Positions 26,601 to 33,633 of a stretch of DNA of 64,000 nt are shown piece after piece. Location of the stretch: NCBI GenBank assembly GCA_944322815.1, contig CALUQB010000003.1:1-64000 (forward strand), in the 5' to 3' direction. The notes under the pieces are model-generated. The model had not been told where the DNA came from. It saw only the letters and a program-made list of their open reading frames with translations, and did no database searches. Numbering within the stretch: the stretch's first letter is position 1; each line of letters starts with the position of its first letter. Both the position numbers and the translations under genes were made by a program. The DNA is from an uncultured Bacteroidales bacterium (GTDB lineage Bacteria > Bacteroidota > Bacteroidia > Bacteroidales > UBA932).

Positions 26601-27660
26601 TTCCGATAGTGGCTATGGCGCGGATGTCTGATTCCATCATACGCTCATCACAGGCCGCATTCACATATTTGGCCAGCGTCCCTGCCGGAAACAAACTGTA
26701 GTATTCCGATACCGGTTTCTTTCTGAGGAACTGGTCAGTTTTCTTCCGGGTATCTTCCGTATCCGCTATCTTGTATGCCAAGACGAGAAGGTAGCTGAGG
26801 ACCGACTCATAGTAGAGGTTCTTGTCCTTGTTCGCCTTGTTCCGGAGTTTCAGTGATGCAGAGAAGAATTCAAGACAGGCATCCATGTCCCGTCTGTAAA
26901 GGGCTTTTATGGCCTCTCCGGCCAATGACCATACGGTAGCTCCGGATGACGTCCGATGAAGCGGCTCCTTACCTGTAGCGATAAAACGCCACAGAGCCGT
27001 CATATCCAACAAGTCTTTCTTCAGCGGTTCTTCCCCGACAGCAGGCTTGAATCCCAGAACAAGCTGCTCGATATCATCCAGACGTTCGTCCGTACACGCA
27101 TCCTCTTCCAGAATCCTGCCCATAAACATCTCTACCGCACGGTGGAATTCATGTCCGGCCAGCTTATATATTCCCGGCCAGAAAACACGCAGGAAACATA
27201 CCGGAGCAAAATATTTCATCGGCGAGTCCAAAGGACTGAATGCCATTTTCCACGAGACAGAATTTCCGTCAAAAATGCTTTCCGCCACATCCCAGTGCCA
27301 TGATATGTCCTTATCCTTGAAAATACGGAGGTTCTGGTATTCCTGACACAACTCCCTGTGGAATTTAAGCAGTCGGAAAGCCATATTAAAATACAGGTGG
27401 CGGCCGACAGAGTATCCGTAAGATGCAAAGCCGTAGCTACTTGCTTCAATGAACCCCTTGAAATTCAAAGTCCCGACAAGACCGTTAAGCACGTGTTCCG
27501 ATATCCTTCGCGACGAGGCCCACTTCCGTATCTGGGCATAGGACGCAAATCCTCCCATATAGACTATGAAATAGAGAAGATTCTGCACGTTTTCCGAAAG
27601 GTTTCCTTTCAGCGGCGCAAGCTTTTCGAGATACTCCCGGATCTGTTCTTTTTCTGTCAT
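23620..27660 (-). CDS. SNF2-family DEAD/DEAH helicase-like ATPase
   Basis: 1346 residues. The C-terminal 450 residues are a complete SNF2 motor: Walker A DDMGLGKTVQ near 925, motif II LDEAHVIKN near 1016, LTGTPVQN, and the HelicC lobe with LVFSQF, GGLGLNLTGANYV and QATDRAYRIGQ. The first 900 residues are poorly conserved and may hold a SWIM or other targeting domain, but I cannot see a clear one. Such proteins translocate on double-stranded DNA and displace bound proteins. Single gene, divergent from a repeat-rich region. Confidence 0.92.
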   Translation of the reverse strand: MTEKEQIREYLEKLAPLKGNLSENVQNLLYFIVYMGGFASYAQIRKWASSRRISEHVLNGLVGTLNFKGFIEASSYGFASYGYSVGRHLYFNMAFRLLKFHRELCQEYQNLRIFKDKDISWHWDVAESIFDGNSVSWKMAFSPLDSPMKYFAPVCFLRVFWPGIYKLAGHEFHRAVEMFMGRILEEDACTDERLDDIEQLVLGFKPAVGEEPLKKDLLDMTALWRFIATGKEPLHRTSSGATVWSLAGEAIKALYRRDMDACLEFFSASLKLRNKANKDKNLYYESVLSYLLVLAYKIADTEDTRKKTDQFLRKKPVSEYYSLFPAGTLAKYVNAACDERMMESDIRAIATIGSGLYTSYAMLLSKYFQLDAGKIWNNPEGFTLPGCALLRYELSPYFQVEDCAVLEEKFGGRPLLASIVIKPGWEYLLEDLTDRFAKDSGVRPGAEQDKRIVYLVTKPGYVEILLQSRLKSGKWSLGRRIEPYRLNVADFPFMDDFDRKVAANLGYAISPSYQEILPYLAGCDRVFSMRCTPEDAVTVTEEPPYLSVKKTDAGYVLGSNAAVNGNIRGISVIRKTDRLHYAVVNLSDKQASLMSPLLLKGSFPANAGPALMTFLDKIRGIIEVRSDFGGPDGADVQVMESQSAVIFRLSPRKDVFMADIIVRPLQGGQSVFLPGKGDRVVYDMVDGRRCQVSRNLKTERDRYREVLYFLENEENIAPDEDGRCVFDMAQMLSLLEFVRENQDKYSIEWPDGKPVRFGGVLTSRRFSINVTSGENWLEMEGEAGLDDGTSVKLARLLAGISVGVLSDRYVRLGEDDYVALSDSLMAQLRRLEAVSHVSSKDDVRISSLQVGLLADLLHKSGFSSVSTDARTAELEASMKEAMQMDISIPSALDASLRDYQEDGFRWMVRLDHWGAGACLADDMGLGKTVQTIAFLLYKAAAGPSLVVAPTSVLLNWAAEIGRFAPSLTVKNINVSADRATLVQSAVQSDVFLVSYRMLVSEKDLLSGVRWNVVCLDEAHVIKNRETVTSEAVMSLTASSRIVLTGTPVQNYLGELWNLFQFLNPGLLGTYRQFSSRFIDVPANETQMRRQHLKRIISPFLLRRTKADVVEELPEKTEITYRIPLTPDERMQYEVMREKARHQAESADRLNMNVLASITRLRQASCDMALTDSSWKAMSSKTEAFLDLAGEILSGNNRILVFSQFTAYLSTVARELGKKGVEYFYLDGKVPAAKRSEMVASFQQGEKHVFLISLKAGGLGLNLTGANYVIHLDPWWNPAIEQQATDRAYRIGQSQNVTVYHLISENTIEDKILRLHKTKRDLSDAILEGQDTGHGITLEELREMLAD

Positions 27661-27675
27661 AAGGCAGTCCTGAAC

Positions 27676-28014
27676 AACGTCAGTTCGACGAATTATTTTA
27701 CTCAGTATCAGAGACTTCGTCGAACTGACGTTACGATTTCTTCGAAATCTCCTTTCCTTTTACGTGTCACCCCACCTAAATTGGGTGACCCAGTCACCCA
27801 ATTACGTCTTTCTTCGAAAGACTAGCCCTGTCTTAACCCCCTGCACCCCCTATTAGGGGGATTTTCTTAGGCCTCTCGTATGGGAGGACTTGCCTACGGA
27901 TTCGTTGAACGAATCCTCTACAGAGGTAGTTCTCTGAAATTCACTCCGTTCTTTTCATCGAACTCACGTTGAATAATAAATTTCCCGTCAAATTTAACTT
28001 AATCTGACGGGAAA
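27676..28014. repeat. array of short perfect inverted repeats
   Basis: Between the SNF2 gene and the Rpn gene lie at least eight separate perfect hairpins: 27676-27732 (15-base arms AACGTCAGTTCGACG), 27735-27749 (GATTTC, loop TTC), 27779-27803 (11-base arms AATTGGGTGAC), 27806-27822 (GTCTTTC, loop TTC), a CCCCCTATTAGGGGG palindrome near 27846-27860, 27898-27916 (GGATTCGTT, one-base loop), 27915-27926 (CCTCT) and 27981-28014 (TTTCCCGTCA, 10-base arms). No reading frame explains them. No gene is supported in 27661-28343. Confidence 0.85.
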
Positions 28015-28188
28015 TCAATGCCTGAAAATTTTTTCCTGAGCAGAGAAATTACAAAGAATGTGAAATTCTCCGAAAGCGTAGCAACAAAAAAGAAAAATCC
28101 AATGCAAAAAAGAAAAACTTTCAGGCGTGAAATTCTGCCTGCACGTTTTTCTTTTTCTTGCACTCCCTCCGAAAAAATACCCTCATCT

Positions 28189-28286
28189 TGTCATCCCGAC
28201 CGGAGGTCCTGTGGACCGGAGTGGAGGGATCTGCTTTTCTGAAAGCGATACCTGTTGCAGATGTCTCGACTTCGCTCGACATGACA
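28189..28286. repeat. REP-like nested palindromic element
   Basis: A 98-base element bounded by TGTCAT and ATGACA. Inside it are GGTCC-TGT-GGACC (28205-28217), ATCTGC / GCAGAT (28229-28234 with 28257-28262) and a TTCG-centred CGACTTCGCTCG. The wording (CATCCCGACCGGAGG ... GGAGGGATCTG ... CTCGACATGAC) resembles dispersed repeats that I recall from many bacterial genomes and that often give false reading frames; I cannot check copies here. Confidence 0.7.
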
Positions 28287-28343
28287 CTCGGCGGTCGCTT
28301 TGCGGATATGAATATGAAAATCAAACCATCTAAATTCTATCTT

Positions 28344-29270
28344 ATGACAAACAGTGCAGTGGAAAACAGACTTGCCGGCAGCAGGCAGGCTGCAGTGCAG
28401 AGGTATGTGGACATTCTGACCGATGCAGGGCTGAAGGCGGTCTTCGGTGACCAGAGGAACAAGGACGTGCTCATCGACATCCTAAATGTAATCCTCCCGC
28501 CTCACAGGAAGGTGGAGGACATCACTTACGAAACTACGGAGATTCCGGGGTTCACTCTGTTCAACAAGAGCGTCAGGTTCGACCTGCGGTGCCGCGGCGA
28601 GGACGGACGCCAGTTCATCGTCGAACTCCAGTGCTACCATCAGGCCAATTTCTTCCGCAGGTGTGTCCTCTATGCTTCCAAGGCTTACGACATGGGCTCG
28701 CAGAGAGGTGACGGGCAGGTGTACGACATCCCTCCGGTGTATTTCATCGGTCTTCTCGACAAGGACCTGCAGGACATGCAGCGGTATTCCCCGGAAGACG
28801 GTATCATTTCCGAATATACTTTCCGGGAAAAATCCACGATGAAGGTGCCGGATGAGACTATTTTTACTATCTTCGTGGAACTGAACCGCTTCACGAAGAC
28901 GAAGGAGGAGTGCGAGACGATGCTGGACAAGTGGTGTTTCGCCCTTACCCACATCGGTACCTTAGACAGGCTTCCCGATGAACTGAGGACGGAGGCTTTC
29001 GAACGTCTGTTCCAGGCGTGCGAGATCGCGCGGTTCGAACCGGAAGTAAAACTTAAATACGAGAAAGAGATGATCACGGAACGGGACTACTACAACATGC
29101 TCAACACCGCCAAGGCTGACGGCTTGGCGGCAGGGTTAGCCGAAGGCGAGGCCAAAGGTCGTGAGGAAGAAAAGATACGGATAGCCAAAGCATTCAAGGA
29201 ACAGGGGGTAGATGCTGGAATCATATCTTTCGCTACGGGACTGTCAGAGGCTGAGGTCGCAGAACTGTAG
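28344..29270 (+). CDS. Rpn-type PD-(D/E)XK nuclease/transposase-like protein
   Basis: 308 residues from the ATG at 28344; the open frame runs back to 28158 through the REP-like repeat and ATGs at 28308 and 28314 are also inside the junk-like part, so the later ATG is preferred. The nuclease core shows an acidic residue in VRFDLRC and the ExQ of FIVELQCYHQ, the pattern of Rpn (recombination-promoting nuclease) proteins. The C-terminus has the usual Gly/Glu-rich helix and FATGLSEAEVAEL. Rpn proteins nick or cut DNA and stimulate recA-independent recombination in other bacteria. Flanked upstream by hairpin repeats and downstream by a strong terminator. Confidence 0.85.
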   Translation: MTNSAVENRLAGSRQAAVQRYVDILTDAGLKAVFGDQRNKDVLIDILNVILPPHRKVEDITYETTEIPGFTLFNKSVRFDLRCRGEDGRQFIVELQCYHQANFFRRCVLYASKAYDMGSQRGDGQVYDIPPVYFIGLLDKDLQDMQRYSPEDGIISEYTFREKSTMKVPDETIFTIFVELNRFTKTKEECETMLDKWCFALTHIGTLDRLPDELRTEAFERLFQACEIARFEPEVKLKYEKEMITERDYYNMLNTAKADGLAAGLAEGEAKGREEEKIRIAKAFKEQGVDAGIISFATGLSEAEVAEL

Positions 29271-29277
29271 GATACTT

Positions 29278-29317
29278 TAAAGAAAAAGGATGAACTTCGG
29301 TTCATCCTTTTTCTTTA
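29278..29317. terminator. bidirectional terminator with UUCG loop
   Basis: An 18-base perfect stem TAAAGAAAAAGGATGAAC with a TTCG loop, T-rich on both exits, between the convergent Rpn gene and the surface-protein gene. Confidence 0.9.
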
Positions 29318-29331
29318 ATATGGTATAACTG

Positions 29332-31431
29332 TTAAGCCGGCATCGGGATTTCTACCTTAACAGGAGCATAATAGTTTCCTTCTGCGTCAGTCCAGGTTAT
29401 GTAGACATACACTGTGGTGTACATATACCTGTTGATTTCGAATTCTTCGGTGCTTGAGTTACCGTTAGATGTAATCTGAGATACGAGCGCAGCCGTGTCA
29501 GACTCATCGAGAGCCGTTGTCGTGGCATAGTAGTAACATGTAGCTGTGCCAGCTGCAGGAGTTACAGTGACTTTCCCATAGGTGCTGCCATAACTTGCTT
29601 CATAGGATGGCTCGCTTATTTCAGGAAGCATATCGGCGTATCCGGGATCTTCTGTTCCTATGATTGTAGGATCAGGAGTACTGAATTCAGTCACGAAATA
29701 GTCAGCAGAGAGAGTATATCCTGTGCTTTCATCGCCTGAAGCCACGGAGCCGATCAGAATGTAATCCTGACTGAATGACAGACCGATGATTTCCAGAGTG
29801 TTATCAGTCAAAGTAGAATATGGCACCCTCGTGTAATTGTAGTTGTTAGGGTTCAGAGCCATATCGGATTTTACGATTTCTTTATCGCCCTTGAAAGACC
29901 AATGGTTCTCGAAATCCGATTTCTTGGCGAAGTAATAGATTACAGTGGTCGGAGTTCCTGTCACGGAAAGTTTCACTGAAGCGGAAGAAGCCGTGGCCTC
30001 TACTGTCCCGTCGAGCGCAACACTGATAGAGGCATCACGAGGAACATCGGTAGTAGTCACTTCCTTTTTCTGCAGAGGACCTATCTTGCCGTCATTGTCT
30101 ATGACCACCACGAATACATAGCCTTTTGTGTTCGGACTAAGGTTATTGTTGCCATAGACATCGGATGTCGTAGGATAATCGGTATTGAACGGCCATGAAT
30201 TGAGCAAGGTTTCCTGAACTTTGTCATCGGAACTCTCGTAGCCGCTGATGTATTCAGTTTCTGTCATATATGTCGCATATACCCTCCATGTGTTCTCCGG
30301 ACGAGTAAACGGCAATTCGATGGAGTTGTACGTGATTGTAGGCTCTCCGAATGTCACTGCTGCAGTACCGTCATCGGTAAGTTCGTCCAATGTCACTTCG
30401 ACAGTCTTCATGTCAGCCTCGGTATAAGAGCCGGCAGAAGTCTCGATGATATACCACAGAGTGTATGATGCACCGGGCGTGATGTTGAAGCGGACATTAG
30501 GCTGGTCGGATTCGCTGAGAGCGGACATCGTAGAATTGACAGCCGCATCATTGGCGGAATACATTCCGGCATTCACCATGTGGAGGATAGAAGACGCATA
30601 GTAGTCGTCTGTAGTATTTATTCCATAGAAGTAGCTTGTGCCCTCGGCCGGAGTAACAGTCACCGTAGCATCCTTGAATGTGACGTCGGAGAAAGCTGCG
30701 TCCACATTCAGACCATAGTCGTAGACGACGGTGATGATGTCTTCAGGACTTACAGACCCGCCATAATTCTCCTGGAAGGCCCAGATTACATATGATTCTC
30801 CTACTTCAGGTGAAGCATAGAAGGCTGTAAACGGTGCAGAGAATGGTATGATCTGCCAACCATCTTCCGTTTCTTTCTCTGAGGTTTCATAACTGGTGGC
30901 GTCAGGATCATTCGCAGCCTCCGCTGCAGCTTCTGCCGTGAACTCATCAGCTTTCATTACTCCGAGATAGAAAGATGAAACATACGGAGTTTCAGCTATG
31001 ACATTGACAACTCCATCTGTCATCGTAGCAGAAAGGGTGACCATCTGTGTCCCGCCGATCTGTACCATGACCTTGTCGAACACCACATCGCCCTTGTTGT
31101 CATAGAGCCATATCTTGATCAGGCCCGACTCATCGAACGGTGTCTGATTCCACTCACTCGGCGCGGCAGGAGCTGTTACGCTCATCTTGGTCCCGTCGAA
31201 TTCCACCGTCCAGCCTTCAGGATAGTCGATGTCATATTTCACATATCCGCTGACATCCATCGACAGGTTCTTCATCTCCTCATACTCGAAAATGGTCTTT
31301 CCGCTGAGGAATTCGCATTTGAGCTCCGTTACCCTCTTCACCTGGAATGAGCCTGCATTTCCGTTGAGTATAAACTCCACATAGTCATCCTCTACATTTA
31401 CGTCAGAGATAAGGCTCAAACGTATGCACAT
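29332..31431 (-). CDS. surface protein with Ig/Fn3-like repeats, 5' end lost
   Basis: The frame is open back to 32205, but everything beyond about 31410 is the antisense of a maeB remnant, so the first 265 codons of the long frame are not real. The ATG at 31431 is the nearest possible start; it gives 699 residues without a signal peptide or lipobox, unlike relatives, so the gene has probably lost its 5' end. The protein is a chain of beta-sandwich domains: NVEDDYVEFILNGNAGSF at the N-terminus, and repeats that each contain the pattern VTVTPAEGTSYFYGI / VTVTPAAGTATCYYYA near 450 and 620. Such chains are surface-exposed binding or adhesion proteins in Bacteroidales. Whether it is still made is unknown. 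Confidence 0.6.
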   Translation of the reverse strand: MCIRLSLISDVNVEDDYVEFILNGNAGSFQVKRVTELKCEFLSGKTIFEYEEMKNLSMDVSGYVKYDIDYPEGWTVEFDGTKMSVTAPAAPSEWNQTPFDESGLIKIWLYDNKGDVVFDKVMVQIGGTQMVTLSATMTDGVVNVIAETPYVSSFYLGVMKADEFTAEAAAEAANDPDATSYETSEKETEDGWQIIPFSAPFTAFYASPEVGESYVIWAFQENYGGSVSPEDIITVVYDYGLNVDAAFSDVTFKDATVTVTPAEGTSYFYGINTTDDYYASSILHMVNAGMYSANDAAVNSTMSALSESDQPNVRFNITPGASYTLWYIIETSAGSYTEADMKTVEVTLDELTDDGTAAVTFGEPTITYNSIELPFTRPENTWRVYATYMTETEYISGYESSDDKVQETLLNSWPFNTDYPTTSDVYGNNNLSPNTKGYVFVVVIDNDGKIGPLQKKEVTTTDVPRDASISVALDGTVEATASSASVKLSVTGTPTTVIYYFAKKSDFENHWSFKGDKEIVKSDMALNPNNYNYTRVPYSTLTDNTLEIIGLSFSQDYILIGSVASGDESTGYTLSADYFVTEFSTPDPTIIGTEDPGYADMLPEISEPSYEASYGSTYGKVTVTPAAGTATCYYYATTTALDESDTAALVSQITSNGNSSTEEFEINRYMYTTVYVYITWTDAEGNYYAPVKVEIPMPA

Positions 31432-32187
31432 ATCCTCGCGGAGAAAAGAGCGCGTGAAGGGGCCACATACGACGAAGCCTGCGACAAGATGTTCGAGCCG
31501 AACTATTTCGGGATGATGATGGTCGAGACAGGCGATGCCGACGCCTTCATCACGGGCACGTACACCAAGTACAGCAACACCATAAAGGTGGCGAAGGAGG
31601 TCATCGGGATAAGGCCTGGATTCGACCATTTCGGGACCATGCACATCGTGAACTCGAAGAAGGGCACATATTTCCTTGCCGACACCCTCATAAACAGGCA
31701 TCCGGACACAAAGGCCCTCATCGACATAGCCCTGCTTGCGGACCATACGGTCAGGTTCTTCAACCATGAACCGGTCATGGCCATGGTTTCCTACTCGAAT
31801 TTCGGGGCGGATGCAGAGGGCAGCCCGAAAACGGTGCACCAGGCCGTGGATTACATCCAGGAACACTATCCGGACATCATGATAGACGGGGAAATGCAGG
31901 TGAACTTCGCCCTCGACGACTCTCTGAGGGACCGCAAGTTCCCGTATAACAGGCTGAAGGGCAAGACTGTGAACACGCTCCTCTTCCCGAATCTCAGCTC
32001 CGCCAACTCGGCCTACAAATTGATACAGGCCATGAGCGACGCGGAAATGATCGGGCCTATCCAGATGGGGCTGAACAAGCCTGTCCACTTCACCGACATC
32101 GAAAGTTCCGTGCGCGACATCGTGAACATAACGGCGGTGGCTGTCATAGATGCCATTGTCGCAAAGAAGATAGAGACGAAGGAATAG
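31411..32187 (+). pseudogene. maeB: 3' fragment of NADP-dependent malic enzyme (PTA-like domain)
   Basis: The frame reads KAQTYAHILAEKRAREG at its beginning and goes on through MFEPNYFGMMMVETGDADAF, HFGTMHIVNSKKGTYFLAD, FGADAEGSPKTVHQAVDY and NLSSANSAYKLIQAM to a normal C-terminus. This is the phosphotransacetylase-like C-terminal domain of the long (about 760-residue) Bacteroidota malic enzyme, which makes pyruvate and NADPH from malate. The catalytic N-terminal two thirds are absent; homology stops at a junction near 31410 where the unrelated minus-strand surface protein begins. The first ATG is at 31489. Sequence is otherwise intact, so the break looks recent or is an assembly join. Confidence 0.85.
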
Positions 32188-32210
32188 GGAAACACACACA
32201 TCCATTACAA

Positions 32211-32243
32211 AAAAAACGGCCCGGGAAACCGGACCGTTTTTTT
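32211..32243. terminator. bidirectional terminator between maeB fragment and lipoprotein operon
   Basis: CGGCCCGG / CCGGACCG with one mismatch and a GAAA loop, flanked by A6 on the left and T7 on the right, so it can end transcription from both sides. Confidence 0.85.
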
Positions 32244-32258
32244 AATGCCATGACAACG

Positions 32259-32807
32259 TCAGTACAAGAAGGCCTTCGCCGCAGATACGGAGGCTGCAGA
32301 GCCGTCCTCCGTGCCTGTCCCGGGAAGCTGGCCGTCACCTGGAGTGTCGTCAGACGGGACGATACTGTCAGGAACGGAATCCACCCGGCTGTAGATACGG
32401 ACCTCGGAAGCGTCACCGGACGCCGTCCAGGTCATGCTGCCGGCAGAGAGAGAGGACACTACATAGCGGTGGGACCACTGCTTGTAATCCATGTAGTCGT
32501 AGTACCCTCCCACCGTGTTGTCCTCACGGTCGATATCATACTCGCCGGTAAGGACGACAGCCACATTGGATGTGGTCTCTATGTTGGAATAGGAAGTGAA
32601 CTTATGCTCCCGGGTAAGCTCTATGTAGGCATAGGTTCCCTTTGCAAGCGGGGCCCCGTTCCACTCCACGAGCTCCCATACCCCGTCCAGGTTGATATAG
32701 GAAAGAGGCAGGGACACCTCCGTGCCTGCCGTATCCTCCTTGGAGCAGGAGGCGGCCAGGGAGACGGAAGCAGCCGCTATCAAAACGTTTCTCAAAAAAT
32801 GTTTCAT
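32259..32807 (-). CDS. small lipoprotein, lipocalin-like
   Basis: 182 residues from the ATG at 32807, which gives a lipoprotein signal MKHFLRNVLIAAASVSLAASC with Cys at 21; an ATG at 32831 would overlap the upstream gene. The mature part starts with SYINLDGVWELVEWNGAPL and later YIELTREHKFTSYS, the pattern of the small lipocalin-like domains (a Gly-x-Trp near the start of the barrel) common in Bacteroidales. The last 40 residues are a Ser/Asp/Gly-rich tail. Last gene of the SusCD operon, one base after the DUF1573 gene. Confidence 0.75.
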   Translation of the reverse strand: MKHFLRNVLIAAASVSLAASCSKEDTAGTEVSLPLSYINLDGVWELVEWNGAPLAKGTYAYIELTREHKFTSYSNIETTSNVAVVLTGEYDIDREDNTVGGYYDYMDYKQWSHRYVVSSLSAGSMTWTASGDASEVRIYSRVDSVPDSIVPSDDTPGDGQLPGTGTEDGSAASVSAAKAFLY

Positions 32808-32808
32808 C

Positions 32809-33621
32809 TTATCTGTCAATATTTGTTTCAACTTTAAATTTCACCGTTATTGTCCTCTGGGAAGGAGGAAGGTCCAGCCCGGTCAGTACCATCGGGACAA
32901 CATTCAGCATCCTCATGGGTGCGGCACCGGGATCGTAGGTTATCACCAGGTCGGCCTCCCCGCCGGGAGGAATCGTCTCCGGTTCGCAGCGGAAAGAAAG
33001 GTAAGGCGGCAGGAGGGCCTTGTCCACGCCTATCGTCAAAGGCGAGTCACCCGCATTCACGCACATTATCCGTTCCACAGCCTTCCTTGCCCCGTCTATC
33101 TGGACCTCGGCCCTCTTGAGGCATAGATGCCCCATCCTGTGCCCGAAAGCCCATACCGGTACACCTGCAGCCTCCACAAAGCCCTTCAGGGAGAGCACGG
33201 CCGCCGGCTTTGAGCCGGAAAGGTCGGTATAGACGAAAATCCGCCTGTCGAAATTCCCGGGATGCCCCTTTGGGTGATAAGTCACTTTCAGGGACCCCTC
33301 CTCCCCCGGCAGGACCGGAGCCCTGTCAAAGGACGGGACCGCACATCCGCAGGTAGTGGTGACCTTCAGGACAGTCACAGGACGGTCTCCCCCGTTAGTC
33401 CAGGTATAGGTATATTCCGGCGGGACGGCATTCTCCTTTATGGTTCCTGCATCCACCACCCTGGTGGCGAAGTGCATATCCGCACCTGTTTCCGACACCG
33501 GGGGATTGTAGATACTGTCGAGCTGCCTTTCCCTCTCCACGAGTTCAGGGGATTTCCCCGGCGGCGAAACCGGAGCCGCCAGGGAAATACACAGCAGACA
33601 TATACCCAGACCCGGCATCAT
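32809..33621 (-). CDS. DUF1573-domain protein
   Basis: 270 residues with an N-terminal hydrophobic signal (GICLLCISLAAPVSP). The middle reads WTNGGDRPVTVLKVTTTCGC and SLKVTYHPKGHPGNFDRRI, the hallmarks of DUF1573, an immunoglobulin-like domain with a conserved TTCGC; a second Ig-like half follows (NAGDSPLTIGVDKALLPPYL, then PGGEADLVITYDP). Function is unknown; such proteins are exported and common in Bacteroidota. It lies in the SusCD operon, 12 bases after the protease gene. Confidence 0.88.
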   Translation of the reverse strand: MMPGLGICLLCISLAAPVSPPGKSPELVERERQLDSIYNPPVSETGADMHFATRVVDAGTIKENAVPPEYTYTWTNGGDRPVTVLKVTTTCGCAVPSFDRAPVLPGEEGSLKVTYHPKGHPGNFDRRIFVYTDLSGSKPAAVLSLKGFVEAAGVPVWAFGHRMGHLCLKRAEVQIDGARKAVERIMCVNAGDSPLTIGVDKALLPPYLSFRCEPETIPPGGEADLVITYDPGAAPMRMLNVVPMVLTGLDLPPSQRTITVKFKVETNIDR

Positions 33622-33633
33622 ACCCCTGCGACA

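Noticed and set aside
27676-28014. CRISPR array
   Set aside because: The repeats are hairpins of different sequence with no constant repeat-spacer pattern and no cas genes nearby.
28018-28343. Short frames and 5' extension of the Rpn gene
   Set aside because: They pass through the REP-like repeat; the peptide reflects repeat sequence, and the conserved protein begins at 28344.
29332-31431. Intact BACON-type lipoprotein gene
   Set aside because: No signal peptide or lipobox can be found at any in-frame start before the maeB junction.
31432-32205. N-terminal 258 codons of a 957-codon minus-strand frame (29332-32205)
   Set aside because: They are the exact antisense of a conserved malic enzyme domain; composition is His/Val/Arg-rich as in antisense frames, and the beta-sandwich pattern starts only below about 31410.
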